Shown piece after piece: positions 11,768 through 22,320 of a DNA stretch of 64,000 nucleotides. Position 1 is the stretch's first letter. Each line of letters begins with the position of its first letter. The translations under genes were made by a program, and so were the position numbers. The stretch is from NCBI RefSeq assembly GCF_965363235.1, contig NC_134842.1:34804505-34868504 (forward strand), written 5' to 3'. This stretch comes from Mytilus galloprovincialis (Eukaryota; Mollusca; Bivalvia; Mytilida; Mytilidae). Below the pieces are notes generated by a model that made no database searches, was not told where the DNA came from, and saw only the letters and a list, made by a program, of their open reading frames with translations.

Positions 11768-11888
11768 GATAATGACCGATGAGGCGTGGTTTCCGTCTGA
11801 TAATGACCGTTGGGGCGTGGTTTCCGTCTGATAATGACCGTTGGAGCGTGGTTCTCTGTTAATAACCGGTGAGCGTGGTTTCTCTGTT
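11768..11888. repeat. Tandem repeat, 31-bp unit, about four copies
   Basis: Units starting gataatgaccg and containing gcgtggttt begin at 11768, 11799 and 11830, with a diverged fourth copy to about 11888. The three clear copies are nearly identical. Confidence 0.8.
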
Positions 11889-12158
11889 TAGAGAGATGTA
11901 CCTTTTATAAAACATGTTCCTGTTTTTAATATTATATATAAGTTGTTGAATTGTTTTTTATATGTTTTCGTTAATTATAAAATTAAAGAGAACTAAATTA
12001 AGTATTTATATACTGAAAAATTGCAATTAAATGAATGACAGTATTACTACGACTGGTCTTCACTCTTTGCCATAGAAATCGTACAACTACTCGAGTTCGC
12101 TTAAGGCATTTTTAATTTATGAGAATTTTCCAAAACATGGTTTCTCAATGAAATAAAC

Positions 12159-12343
12159 ATAATAGTTCTTGAAAAACTGGCCATTATCGTGATACATGGA
12201 CTGCCTGTAGGAAAGTGGTATTGACTGCGACAGCGATAATGACATCGCCTTCGGCTCAGTCATTATCACTATCTTAGTCAATACCACTGTCCTGTGTGCA
12301 GTCCATATATCACGATAATGACCAGTTTTTCAAGAACTATTAT
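12159..12343. mobile_element. Palindromic (foldback) MITE, 185 bp
   Basis: The left arm ataatagttcttgaaaaact is matched by its complement ending at 12343. The arms stay complementary, with a few mismatches, through tggtattgact almost to the centre near gccttcggc. There is no coding capacity and the target duplication is not clear. Confidence 0.8.
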
Positions 12344-12689
12344 ATAAATATTTTGTATAAAATCATTGGTATAAATTCTGATCTTGCTTTTTTAAGACAA
12401 ACATTTATATGTTACGGCACTTCATGACAATAATAAAACTATTTTGTTATTGTATCATTTTTTTGTGATGTCAAGTTTCGAAATTATAAATCAAACATTG
12501 TAGAAGAAAAAGCGTCGTCCAACTTTTTTGGCTTCTATCAAAGGCCTTGGTCGAATTGCAAGGTTTCTGACTTTGGGTTAGACACATGAATATGGAGAGA
12601 GGATATACTTGTTTTAAGCCTCAACTCTTGCCCTTATAATCTCGGGCAAATTACAGAAAGAAGCTTACAAATATGCTTTCAGGAATAAA

Positions 12690-12815
12690 CTTTAAGCTTT
12701 GCTCATTGTTGAAGGCCATACGGTGACCTATAGTTGTTAAAGTCTGTGTCATTTTGGTCTCTTGTGGACAGTTGTCTCATTGGCAATCATACCACATCTT
12801 CTTTTTTATATTTAA
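12690..12815 (+). repeat. Family 1 repeat, 3' part
   Basis: Runs from gctcattgttgaaggccat to the ctcattggcaatcatacca end, followed by a T-rich tail. Confidence 0.65.
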
Positions 12816-13665
12816 ACTAACCAACAACGTTAATTTACTAGATGACAGTCAATAGACACATGAACAGCAGAACAAAAGTAAACAATTAAGATATCGTATC
12901 AAATTTTATCAAAATCAATCTCAAACAACTTAAGCTGTTGATTTTGAATCTCTAATATCAGTGGCTGTACTTCAGAGTTATTGCATGCAGCAGCATCATA
13001 AACAGTTTACTAAGTGTCGGTCGTATGTAATGCGGTGTACACACGTACAGAATTAATGTATATCATCGGTATATGGACATCATTCGTAAATATAGCTCAA
13101 CATGCAGACTTCTTATACGTTCAGGTATTTCACATCCAATTTTTTATGGAAATATTCTTTATAAAGCACAAAAATGTCAGTATTCACCTCAGAAACTAAC
13201 AAAACCTTTAAATAGACTTATCAAGAAGGGATATAGTTACGATACTGTTGTCAGGTTACTAAAGATTGCTTATTTTGGCGTTAATATTGATTCACTTATA
13301 GGGTCTTTGCATCGGAACTAAACACATTTATTAAAAAAAACAGTTGTTGGCATGACACGGGTTATGTTCTTCTCATATATGTTATGATGGTATGATACTA
13401 AACCCCTAACGGGAAGGATTGTGCCTGATATTCATATGATGAAATCATAATCTTTCAATCAGTTTAATTGAAGTCTGGAGCTGGCATGTCAGTAACTGCT
13501 AGTAGTCTGTTGTTATTTATGTATTATTGTCATTTTGTAAATTTTCTTTAGTTACATCTTCTGACATCAGACTCGGACTTCTCTTGAATTGAATTTTAAA
13601 TGTGCGTATTGTTATGCATTTACTTTTCTACATTGGCTAGATGTATAGGGGGAGGGTTGAGATCT
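12816..13665. other. Intergenic, no gene seen
   Basis: AT-rich. Short overlapping open frames at 13014-13321 show no family motif and are likely chance. Confidence 0.45.
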
Positions 13666-13679
13666 CATAAACATGTTTA

Positions 13680-13965
13680 ACCCCGCCGCATTTTTGCGCC
13701 TGTCCCAAGTCAGGAGCCTCTGGTCTTTGTTAGTCTTGTATTTTTTTAATTTTAGTTTCTTGTGTACAATTCGGAAATTAGTATGGCGTTCATTATCACT
13801 GAATTAGTATATATTTGTTTAGAGGCCAGCTGAAGGACGCCTCCAGGTGCGGGAATGTCTCGCTACATTGAAGACCTGTTAGTGACCTTCTGTTGTTGAT
13901 TTTTCTATGGTCGGGATGTTGTCTCTTTGACACATTCCCCATTTCCATTCTCAATTTTATATACA
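13680..13965 (+). repeat. Dispersed mussel repeat, family 2
   Basis: Contains gtcccaagtcaggagcct at its 5' end and tccccatttccattctca at its 3' end. Related partial copies lie at about 6895-6985 (-), 15490-15605 (+), 31105-31250 (-), 33890-33990 (-) and 63680-63805 (-). Confidence 0.65.
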
Positions 13966-14321
13966 TTTAAAAAAAAAACGAACTGAACATTTGATTCCTG
14001 CTGAGATGTATTTTTTTTATGCCCCCGCCATAGCGGAATTGCAAAATTTAGTTTTTGTTCTGTTACTTACAAAATGAAAGTTTGCCTCAACCATATGTTA
14101 TGACACTTATACACTATGCTTATTACCACGAAAAAAAACCAGATCAAGTTTGAATTTTTGTGGCGTCGCTCTAACCGTTCTAAAGTTATGCCCCTTTATA
14201 AATGGAAAAATTACAAAAAAATCGTTTTCGTTTTTTCACTAAGTTTGTCTCAACGAAATGATTGAAACAGACACACAAGGCTTATTACAACAAAACACAG
14301 ATGAAGTTTTTAGAAATAAGA

Positions 14322-14400
14322 TGTTGTATGAGACGTCTCTCCATCCAAGTCACAATGTGTAAAAAAAGTTAACAATTATAGTCGGCCTTCAACACGGATC
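14322..14400 (-). repeat. Diverged family 1-like fragment
   Basis: Carries the agatgttgtatgag end and ttaacaattatag. It resembles the diverged copy at 60072-60170 more than the main family 1 copies. A poly-C run follows at about 14432-14448. Confidence 0.45.
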
Positions 14401-14632
14401 ATTGGTTCCCACCGAACAGCAAACTATAAAAGCCCCCCCCCCCCCCCCTTTCCAAATGACTAGTATAAAATAATTCAAACTGGAAAACCAATAAGTTTTA
14501 ATGGTTACATGTTTTGTGCCTGTATCGATCTGATGAATCGATATGAAGAGTTAAGCCCTTTGTAACTGATATTTATAATAGTTTGTTCATATATAATTGT
14601 TCTGTTTTACCACTGTTCTAGGTTAGGGAAAA

Positions 14633-14850
14633 GTAAAATCACAAAAATACTGAACTCTGTGAGGAAAATTCAAAACGGAAAATTCCTAATCAAATGGCAA
14701 AATCAAAGGATAAAACCACAGGCACTTGTCTCAGAAAAAAAATTTCCTATATATAGGAAATTTTTTTTTCTGAGACAAGTGCCTGTGGATAAAACACATC
14801 AAACGAATGGACAACAACTTCCATATTCCTGACCATACAGTATGTTCAGG
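14633..14850 (+). repeat. Dispersed repeat family 3, interrupted by a palindromic MITE
   Basis: Begins gtaaaatcacaaaaatactg. It matches copies at 38090-38230 and 61972-62145, and one in the opposite orientation at about 55560-55695. The copy is split by the element at 14717-14787. Confidence 0.7.
14717..14787. mobile_element. 71-bp near-perfect palindromic mini-MITE with 8-bp target duplication
   Basis: Arms start cacaggcacttgtctcag and are exact complements apart from one extra base in the homopolymer tract. The flanks gataaaac (14709-14716 and 14788-14795) are identical 8-bp direct repeats, and the uninterrupted family 3 copies show a single gataaaac. An 8-bp duplication fits hAT-type mobilisation. 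Confidence 0.85.
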
Positions 14851-16305
14851 ACCCTGTATTTCTGACAGTGGACGTCGTTTGTTGCTGTATATCAAGTGAA
14901 ATACCTTTCTAATGAATCACAAAAACAGAGTAGGTGCGTTCGAATAGCTATTTTTTTTTTTACTGAAAGTACTTGACGACAGTCTTTCAAGTTGGATGAT
15001 GAAAATAATTTCTTCAAAAAATTATAATTTTTTTGTGTGTGAAAACTAGGGTTTATAGTCTTCAACTACTAAAAAAATCTAATCTGCCCTTCCACGAAAT
15101 ATTTAATTAGAATTTTTTTAAATGTATATGAATTTTCGAAAATTCCATTTGTCTTTTAAAATACAACTGACATATAAGGATCGTAATGGTGCAATGTGGA
15201 TAAATTTATCGGTTTCCGGGAGCAAAATTGGCAGCGCGTCACCCCTACAATGGCTTCCATTTCCACGATTGTGAAAATGAACTGGCGTAATGGGGAGATA
15301 ATTTTGACGAAGTAGAATCCTGACTGTTACAATTGATTGAAACTTTAAACTATCGACAAACAGGAATAAGCTGTATTATATGGCAGATATAAAAATAAAG
15401 ATGTTTACCACCTACAAATCAACATCTTTAAGCTACAGAAAACATTCCCTTCACAGAATCCAGGAAATGTTATGACGAATGTACATTTATAATAAGGGGC
15501 CAGCTGAAGCCCTACTCCAAGTTTAGGATTTTCTACGTCGAAAACCTATTTGTGGCCACACTGTTTTCTGCTCTTGGTCGGGCTTTTGTCTCTTCGTTGA
15601 ATAAGACAAGGGTTTTTTTAAGTATGATTCGTCCATTCATGAAACGGTATATATGTTCCGGACCATACGCGCGTTTTCCGGGTTATAAGGATGATAATCG
15701 TTGAACATTAATTGCGTCAGGCATAACCCTTCAATGTGTCATTTATAATTAAGAGATCCTAAAATAAAATGTATAGACGTTGCGCACGATGTTGGTACGA
15801 ATTCCATTTTGCTATTGATTAGCATGAAAACAAATACGTAGACTGGTCAGTTCCTTAAAAATATAGTGATTTACATTAGACTTGAAAATAAAGAAAAAAA
15901 GGACCGAAATTTAAAATGTCAAGAATAACAACACTTTAATTATGCCATTTTTACGCAAAAACGTCACGTCCAACGTTTCATTTGTGTGCAAAAGATCGGA
16001 CTTCCATTTCTTTCCATCGTTTTACTTTTCTGATCATCGTAAAAATTCACAAGAGTATTGCTATTGTTATTGTTATTCGCGTGTTAAAGCAAAATCCATA
16101 TGATCTTGCCCATATGCGTACCGTCCAATTACGAATATGGTCCGGAACATCTATTTTAATTCGTAGTACCTTCCCTTATTATAAAACAACATGTTTACTT
16201 CGCCCAAATCTTTATATGCGTGTCCCAAGTCAGGAGCCTGTAGTTCAGTGGTTACCGTTGGTTCATGTCATATATGTTTTTATACCACCGCAAAAAAAAT
16301 ATTAA
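14851..16305. other. Intergenic with a family 2 fragment
   Basis: A decayed family 2 piece lies at about 15490-15605. The remainder is AT-rich without a gene. Overlapping open frames at 15982-16610 have no family features and run into tandem repeat sequence. Confidence 0.45.
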
Positions 16306-16339
16306 CAGAAGGTGCAATACCACTAAAGGAAATTAGAGA

Positions 16340-16660
16340 CCCTAAAAGGGCCCAAATAAGCATTTTCCTTGGTTTTTGCACAATTATAACTTTAGTAAAA
16401 GTTAATAGAAATCTATGGAATTTTAACACAAGGTTTATGACCACAAGAGGGAGGTTTGGATTGATTTTGGGAGTTTTATTTCGATTAGTTTCGGAATTAG
16501 GAGTTAAAAAAGGCCCAAATAAGCATTTTTCTTGGTTTTCGCAAAATAAATTTAATGAATATCTATTACATTTAAAAACAAGGTTGACAACCCAAAAAGG
16601 AAGGTTGTGATTGATTTGAAGAGTTTTGGTCCTAATAGTTTAGGAATTTGGGGCCTTTTG
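16340..16660. repeat. Tandem repeat, about 166-bp unit (two copies)
   Basis: The block ggcccaaataagcattttt recurs at 16347 and 16513, with similar following sequence (acaagg, gattgattt). This type of array is common in bivalve DNA. Confidence 0.65.
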
Positions 16661-17160
16661 GGTTCAAAATTAAACTTTGTTTGATTTCATCAAACATTTA
16701 AATATATGGGGTTCCTTGATATGCCCAATCTAACCGTGTATTTAGAATCTTGATATTTGGTCCCGTTTTCAAATTGGTTTATATTAAGGTCCAAAGGGAC
16801 CAAAATCAAATATAGTTTGATTTTAACAAAAACTGATTTCTTGGGGTTCTGTGATATGCTGAATCTTAACATGTACTTAAATTTTTTATTATTAGTGCAG
16901 TTTTCAAGTTAGTTCAAATCGAGGTAAAAAATTAAACTTTGTTTGATTTCAACAAAAATTGAATGTACATGTATGGGGTTCTTTGATATGCTGAATCTAA
17001 CCATATGTATTTAGATTTTTGACATTTGGACCCAGTTATCAAATTGGTCAGCATAACTTGAGGTCTAAAGGTTTCAAAATTGAACTTTATTAGAATTCTT
17101 CAAAAATTTAATTCTTGGGATTCTTTGATATGCTGAATCTAACCATGTATTTTGATTTTG
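16660..17160. repeat. Tandem repeat, about 135-bp unit (four diverged copies)
   Basis: The phrase ttctttgatatgctgaatct, with variants, recurs at about 16711, 16846, 16978 and 17119. Each copy has a nearby aactttgtttgattt block. Confidence 0.75.
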
Positions 17161-17469
17161 GATTTAAAAGTTTTTTTAGTTTACTTTCTTAGACCACATT
17201 CATTCTGTGTCATAAACCTATGTTGTTTCAACTATTTAATCACAATCCAAATTCAGAGTTGTATCAAGCTTGAATGTTGTGTCCATACTTTCTCCAACTG
17301 TTCAGGATTCAACTTCTGCGGTCGTTTAAAGCTGCGCCCTGCGGAGCACCTGGTTTGTAAATCGTTTTGTTATAAATTAGACCGTTTGTTTTCTCAATTG
17401 AATTTTGGCATATTTCTCATGTACATGTAGGGGTATTTTATAGACGACTATATGGTATAGGGTTTCCTC

Positions 17470-17580
17470 ATTGTTGAAGCTTGCACGGTTGTCTTTATAA
17501 ATAATTGCTCATATCCACTTTATTATAACTTTGATGGATAGTTGTCTCATTGGCAATAATACCACATATCCTTACTTTTA
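17470..17580 (+). repeat. Diverged family 1 repeat
   Basis: Starts near tcattgttgaagc and ends gtctcattggcaataatacc. Confidence 0.5.
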
Positions 17581-18319
17581 TATCGGACTTGTTCTTTCAA
17601 TCAGTAGGTTAGTCATATAAAAGTTCATATGGATTTTCAAAAAAAGAGGCTTGTTTTTTATGTTTCTTTTTATTTTAATCCAACATATATCATTTGCAAC
17701 AGAATGATCATTAAAATAGCAAGTTCATATGATACAAGTTATTAGAAAATGTAAAATATTTGAACTTGAGTTAAACTCATTTTGAGTTTTTTACAATTTT
17801 AATGTCTTTATAATATTTTTTCTTGTTGACAATATAGGTTATCATTTCGAAATTGAAAATAAATCTCCCAATGATACATCTCCCAGATCCTGACAAAGTT
17901 AACATATTTTAACCAATCCTCATACATTCGCAAGACACACAATAATAAATACATAACAATTGCTCAAACTGTCATCCAGATGAAGCAGTATACAAATTCT
18001 CAACATACATACACTGATATGCTTCAGCTAGGAATCAACAATGATATCCAATACTTTTAACACATTCATTTCATAGCAAACATTATAGGTATCTAGATGA
18101 TACATACAAAAATAGTATTAAAAGAAAATAAAAATATACCAATTTTACAAAATTCAAGATATGAATATGTGCGTAATGCTTGACATTTTAAAATGTAGGA
18201 AAACTATGATCATAAGGGAGATAACTTTCATTTTGTTAATACAAAGAAGGGGAAATAAGTCAATTATCAGCAGCGAAGTTGAATTCTCAAGATGTCCGTG
18301 AGGTCTATTCCAGTAAGAT
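17581..18319. other. Non-coding region 3' of the ORF1 gene
   Basis: AT-rich. No ORF2 (endonuclease or reverse transcriptase) coding is present in the direction of transcription of the neighbouring ORF1 protein. Confidence 0.55.
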
Positions 18320-19285
18320 CTATTTTCCTTGTTGTAGCCTGTAGTGAATGTCGTCATATAGTCCAAATTTCAGTTGAAGTCCTGAAAACGTTCTACCATA
18401 AATTCCACAATTATAATACCATACAGATTCAAATTCTTCCGTTTCTCTAAGTCTCTTAATTAAGCCCATATTTCTTTGAGTAACGTTATCCACAAACTTA
18501 ATCTTACTAGTCAATTCTTTTCTACATCTCATAATCTTACGTTTAACATCACTGTTGAATAGTTTAACAATAACTGGATATGGTCCGGCCTTTTGAGACG
18601 GTATTCGGTGGATTGCAACCACGTCTCTTTCTTCTAATTGAACATTTAGTTCATTTTTGACAAATTCCATGAAGTCCTTTCTTAGATCTTGTTGTTCCTT
18701 TCTTGGAAAATTAAGTATTTTAATGTTATTTTTTCTTGAATACTGCTCGTTATAATTGCTGCTTATATCAGCTTGTTTTGAAAGTCGACTTGTTCTATTA
18801 AGGTCTCTTCTTATTGTTGAATTTGGATACTGTAAAGCTGACATCTGTTTCTTTAAATCTTCGTTTTCTAGAACTAAAACATCCAATTGCTGTTGCATTT
18901 CATGTTTAACTTCTTCAGCTTTTTCATCAATCTTGTGTTGCAATGTTATTTCAAATTCGTTCATCAGATTTTTAACAATTACAGTAACTACTTGCTCAAG
19001 ATCACTAGCTTTTACCAGATCCTTTGTTACTCTGTCAAATTCTTCTCTCTTTGTCACAACTTCAAGTTTTGATTTAATGTCATCGATATCTTTTTGAAAG
19101 TTTTTTATACTAGATAAGTCTGCACTATTATTTGAATCACTAGATACGTCTGAATGGGTGCGTTTTTTAGGTGGTTTATCCTTATCCACTTTTGCTGTAA
19201 GCAATGAATTCCCAGGTTTAGATGTAGATTTTTTGTTTGCAGATTTATAACCAGCTACTGTTTGCCATGCAGACATACTGTGCAT
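18320..19285 (-). CDS. Solitary L1-type ORF1 (transposase_22-like) RNA-binding protein
   Basis: A single uninterrupted frame of 321 aa. A lysine/serine-rich N-terminus is followed by a long charged heptad-like coiled coil at about residues 55-150 (with KIDEKAEEVKHEMQQQLD), then an RRM-like segment at about 185-255 (NNIKILNFPRKEQQ, VVAIHRIP, YPVIVKLF) and a C-terminal domain (FVDNVTQRN, WYYNCGIYGRTFSG). This is the trimerisation, RRM and CTD order of L1-clade ORF1 proteins, which coat LINE RNA. No ORF2 follows. It may be a 3'-truncated young LINE copy, a retrocopy of ORF1, or an ORF1-derived host gene. The start at 19285 (MHSMSAWQT) is the most upstream in-frame Met, with another at residue 4. 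Confidence 0.75.
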   Translation of the reverse strand: MHSMSAWQTVAGYKSANKKSTSKPGNSLLTAKVDKDKPPKKRTHSDVSSDSNNSADLSSIKNFQKDIDDIKSKLEVVTKREEFDRVTKDLVKASDLEQVVTVIVKNLMNEFEITLQHKIDEKAEEVKHEMQQQLDVLVLENEDLKKQMSALQYPNSTIRRDLNRTSRLSKQADISSNYNEQYSRKNNIKILNFPRKEQQDLRKDFMEFVKNELNVQLEERDVVAIHRIPSQKAGPYPVIVKLFNSDVKRKIMRCRKELTSKIKFVDNVTQRNMGLIKRLRETEEFESVWYYNCGIYGRTFSGLQLKFGLYDDIHYRLQQGK

Positions 19286-20840
19286 ATAACTTCACCTCTG
19301 GGAATAAAAATCAAGAATCAAATATCAGTATGAATCGTTATATGTGGGTTATGGGTTTAATAAGAATGTTGTCGTTCTCCTATATTGGAGGTGAAGAATA
19401 CATACAAAAAAAGATACATATATATATACCTGATGAAAAATCATTCAGAAGACACCTATTTCTCCTGTTGAAAATAACGCAACACAAGTTATATCATTAT
19501 ATTGTTAATTTCCCTTATCAAATACCTCACACAATGTTATCCATTCAACCAAAAAATGATTTTGGGGGCTTTGTTTGCAGAGTCAACAACATACATGTAT
19601 TTGTCATGGGAGATAAGACAGTTGTTACGATATATTAGCTATTTGATGATACATGTAGATGTAGCACCAGTGTTTAATGGCACATCTAGTTTAAAAGGTG
19701 TTGTATTGAAACAACGAAATAGCATTAACAAAGGTTGAACATGCAACTATTGAAATATCAATAAAGATCAAATTATTTTTCTATTTTTGAAATATACTTT
19801 TAAATATGTTTAATATGTTTAAAAACACTTATTCAACAATAATCATGAAGGTTGAATGTGTGGTCATTGTTCATTGTTGTAATTCAGGAAATTTTCATAA
19901 ACAAACACATGTTTTAATTAAAATATGATTAATTGTTAGCTGTACGAGATATCAAAATTATTTTTAACCTTCATTTATACATTTATTATGAATATTTTTC
20001 AGTAAGATGAGAATAAGAAATAGCAATTCTAATATGACGTGCTTCTTTCGCTTTGTAAACAACAGTGTGTGAAAAATCTCGATATATCTATACTTGGCGC
20101 AGACTCAGAGATATACATAATAATGGATGTTACAATATACCTCCCACGTAAATCCACATGTTTGCAAACGCTTTGACAATTTTATTGTATTAGAAATTAT
20201 AATAAAACAAAAGACAAAAGAACTATATTCTTATTCGGATGCATAATAAAAAGAATTAATATATTGCCACTAGTTTTGTTTATTTCCTAAATATAGTAAC
20301 ACAGCTATATTTTGTGCAATGTCAATTTCATCATGGAACATTTTCTCTAAAATTAGGGCTTCATTAAGGGATGAAAATAAGCTTGATACATGTATTTATG
20401 TTACTATTTAAAAGTTATCAATATACTAATTTAAGTTGCAGTATAAAAACAATATTTAGTCAATGTCACAAAAATATAAACTTTTTTGTAACCATCGAAG
20501 TTCGTATAATATTGTATTAAAATGGAATTATGAGGTAGGTTTTGTTTTGTTTTCCCATTTGATTTCAGCGAGTCAACATGGCAGCTCCTTCGTTACGAAA
20601 TGTCAATTTTGGATTTGACGGTAGTTTACGAGAAAACATGTAAATTAAAAATCGGAAATATTGGGTTTGAGAATTAAACATATTTTTTCTGGCGGTTATT
20701 AACGAAATAATCAATGCAAGCTAAAGATTGATGAGAATATTTTAGCTATATCTAACAAGGAGTAAAAAAGAACAGCTACACACACGGCATACCCACCCTC
20801 GCTTCAGTATTTGAATGAGCTTATTTGTCCTATTAGAATC
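19286..20840. other. Intergenic, no gene seen
   Basis: AT-rich with chance open frames at 19237-19738. I see no supported gene and no recognisable repeat. Confidence 0.4.
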
Positions 20841-21007
20841 GAAATAATTCATGGAAGCCATAGATTTGTTGTAAATTTACACTTGGCCTGGGCCGTGATA
20901 TTCGTTAATTTTATCCCTCGTTAACGCTCAGGATAAAATTCGAAAATCACGGCCCAGGCCATGTGTAAATTTCCAACAAATCTAGTATGGCTTCCATGAA
21001 TTATTTC
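20841..21007. mobile_element. Palindromic (foldback) MITE, 167 bp
   Basis: The left arm begins gaaataattcatggaagcca and includes ggcctgggccgtgat. The right arm is its complement with a few changes. The arms meet around taacgctcagg, and no coding is present. Confidence 0.8.
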
Positions 21008-21439
21008 TTAAATATACCAGATTCCAGGAAAGGATCTTGCCATTTTTAAAAGGGGGACCAAACCCATGATAAAGGAGGGTTCCAACTATATGTTCATATT
21101 CAAATACATTGATTGTCAAAAAAGGGGGTTCCAACCCCCGTAGCCTACTCCTTGGTTCCGCCAATGAATTCCCATGATGCATCAGCACAAAAGGGGAAAA
21201 TATATACCTGACATGTTATTCCAAATCCTAATATAGCTAAATCATATGTACTTTTTTAAAACAATGTCTTTTTAAGTATTTTTTAATTAGTATTCAAATG
21301 AAGTACATTAAAAGGTATATTTAAGATTTTACACATCGTAGTATAACTATTCTATTATTACCAGAAAATTAATTATCCGAAGTCAAATACCTCAATATGA
21401 CGCTTGTTTTTACACAGAAGTAATTTGGTATTCTGTTGC

Positions 21440-21563
21440 TGTTCTTATGTGTCAGTGTGATGGCCTTTCAATTAGTCTCGTAGAGTATCGTGACGGGGAA
21501 CGTTATCAATCACTGGGATACGACTTGGACAAACTAGGGACTGCCGCCATTACAAACAACAAG
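21440..21563 (+). other. Candidate 5' non-coding exon of the secreted Gly/Met/Gln-rich gene
   Basis: A less AT-rich stretch ends in caacaag followed by the strong donor gtaggtaaa at 21564. The next plausible acceptor on the same strand is at 22311-22313, seven bases before the start codon at 22321. The 5' limit is arbitrary. This is inference from splice consensus and needs transcript evidence. Confidence 0.3.
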
Positions 21564-22320
21564 GTAGGTAAAACTTGAATCCAATTTAACAAATTATACA
21601 AATTTTCAACATTGTATAAGACATCAGCATACATGTATATAGACGTTACAAAATCATGGTGATTTGAAAGGCGTTTTATGTCCTTATATGTTGGTTATGG
21701 CCCAACATGCATTATGGATAAAATTGACAAATAAAATACCTTTGGATTATGTTAAAATATGATAATCTTTATAGAATATTACAAGTTTTCAATGTCTGTT
21801 AATTATTTTTGTTGGATTGCTGTCTTATTTCAGTATATTCCACATTTACCTCTTAATATAGTAAATAATTATTCATTTAAAAACATACTATCGAGGTTTG
21901 GTGAATCCAGATGGGTAGCCTTACAGATGTCAGTTGTTTTTCAAACATATTATAATCGTATCGCGAGCCTAGTACGTAACGCAAGTTTTAGTCCCCTAAA
22001 AAAGACTTGTTCATGCCATTGCGGCCATGTTTTTGTTTATGGGGGAAGCCATATTACTCGGAGAGGACCACCGACATTTGATCTAACTCACAACCTTCGT
22101 GGTCCTGTAAATAAAATACTTAGACCTACGATGCTTCATTTTTTATAATTTTTAATCAGATCGACCACATATACACATATTTTGTTGAAATCCCTAAACG
22201 TTTTAAAACTATTTTATATTTTTATTTGATGGGTTATGAAATTTTACTGTATCTTTTCATATAGTGACAGAGTTTTAATCTAATTAAATATATATTTCAT
22301 TTTCACCAACTAGGAACAGA

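Noticed and set aside
15982-16610. Two overlapping open frames of 107 and 139 codons
   Set aside because: The second runs through a tandem repeat array and neither shows a domain or a splice context.
21759-22148. 129-codon open frame
   Set aside because: No family motif, atypical composition, and it lies in the probable first intron of the secreted protein gene.
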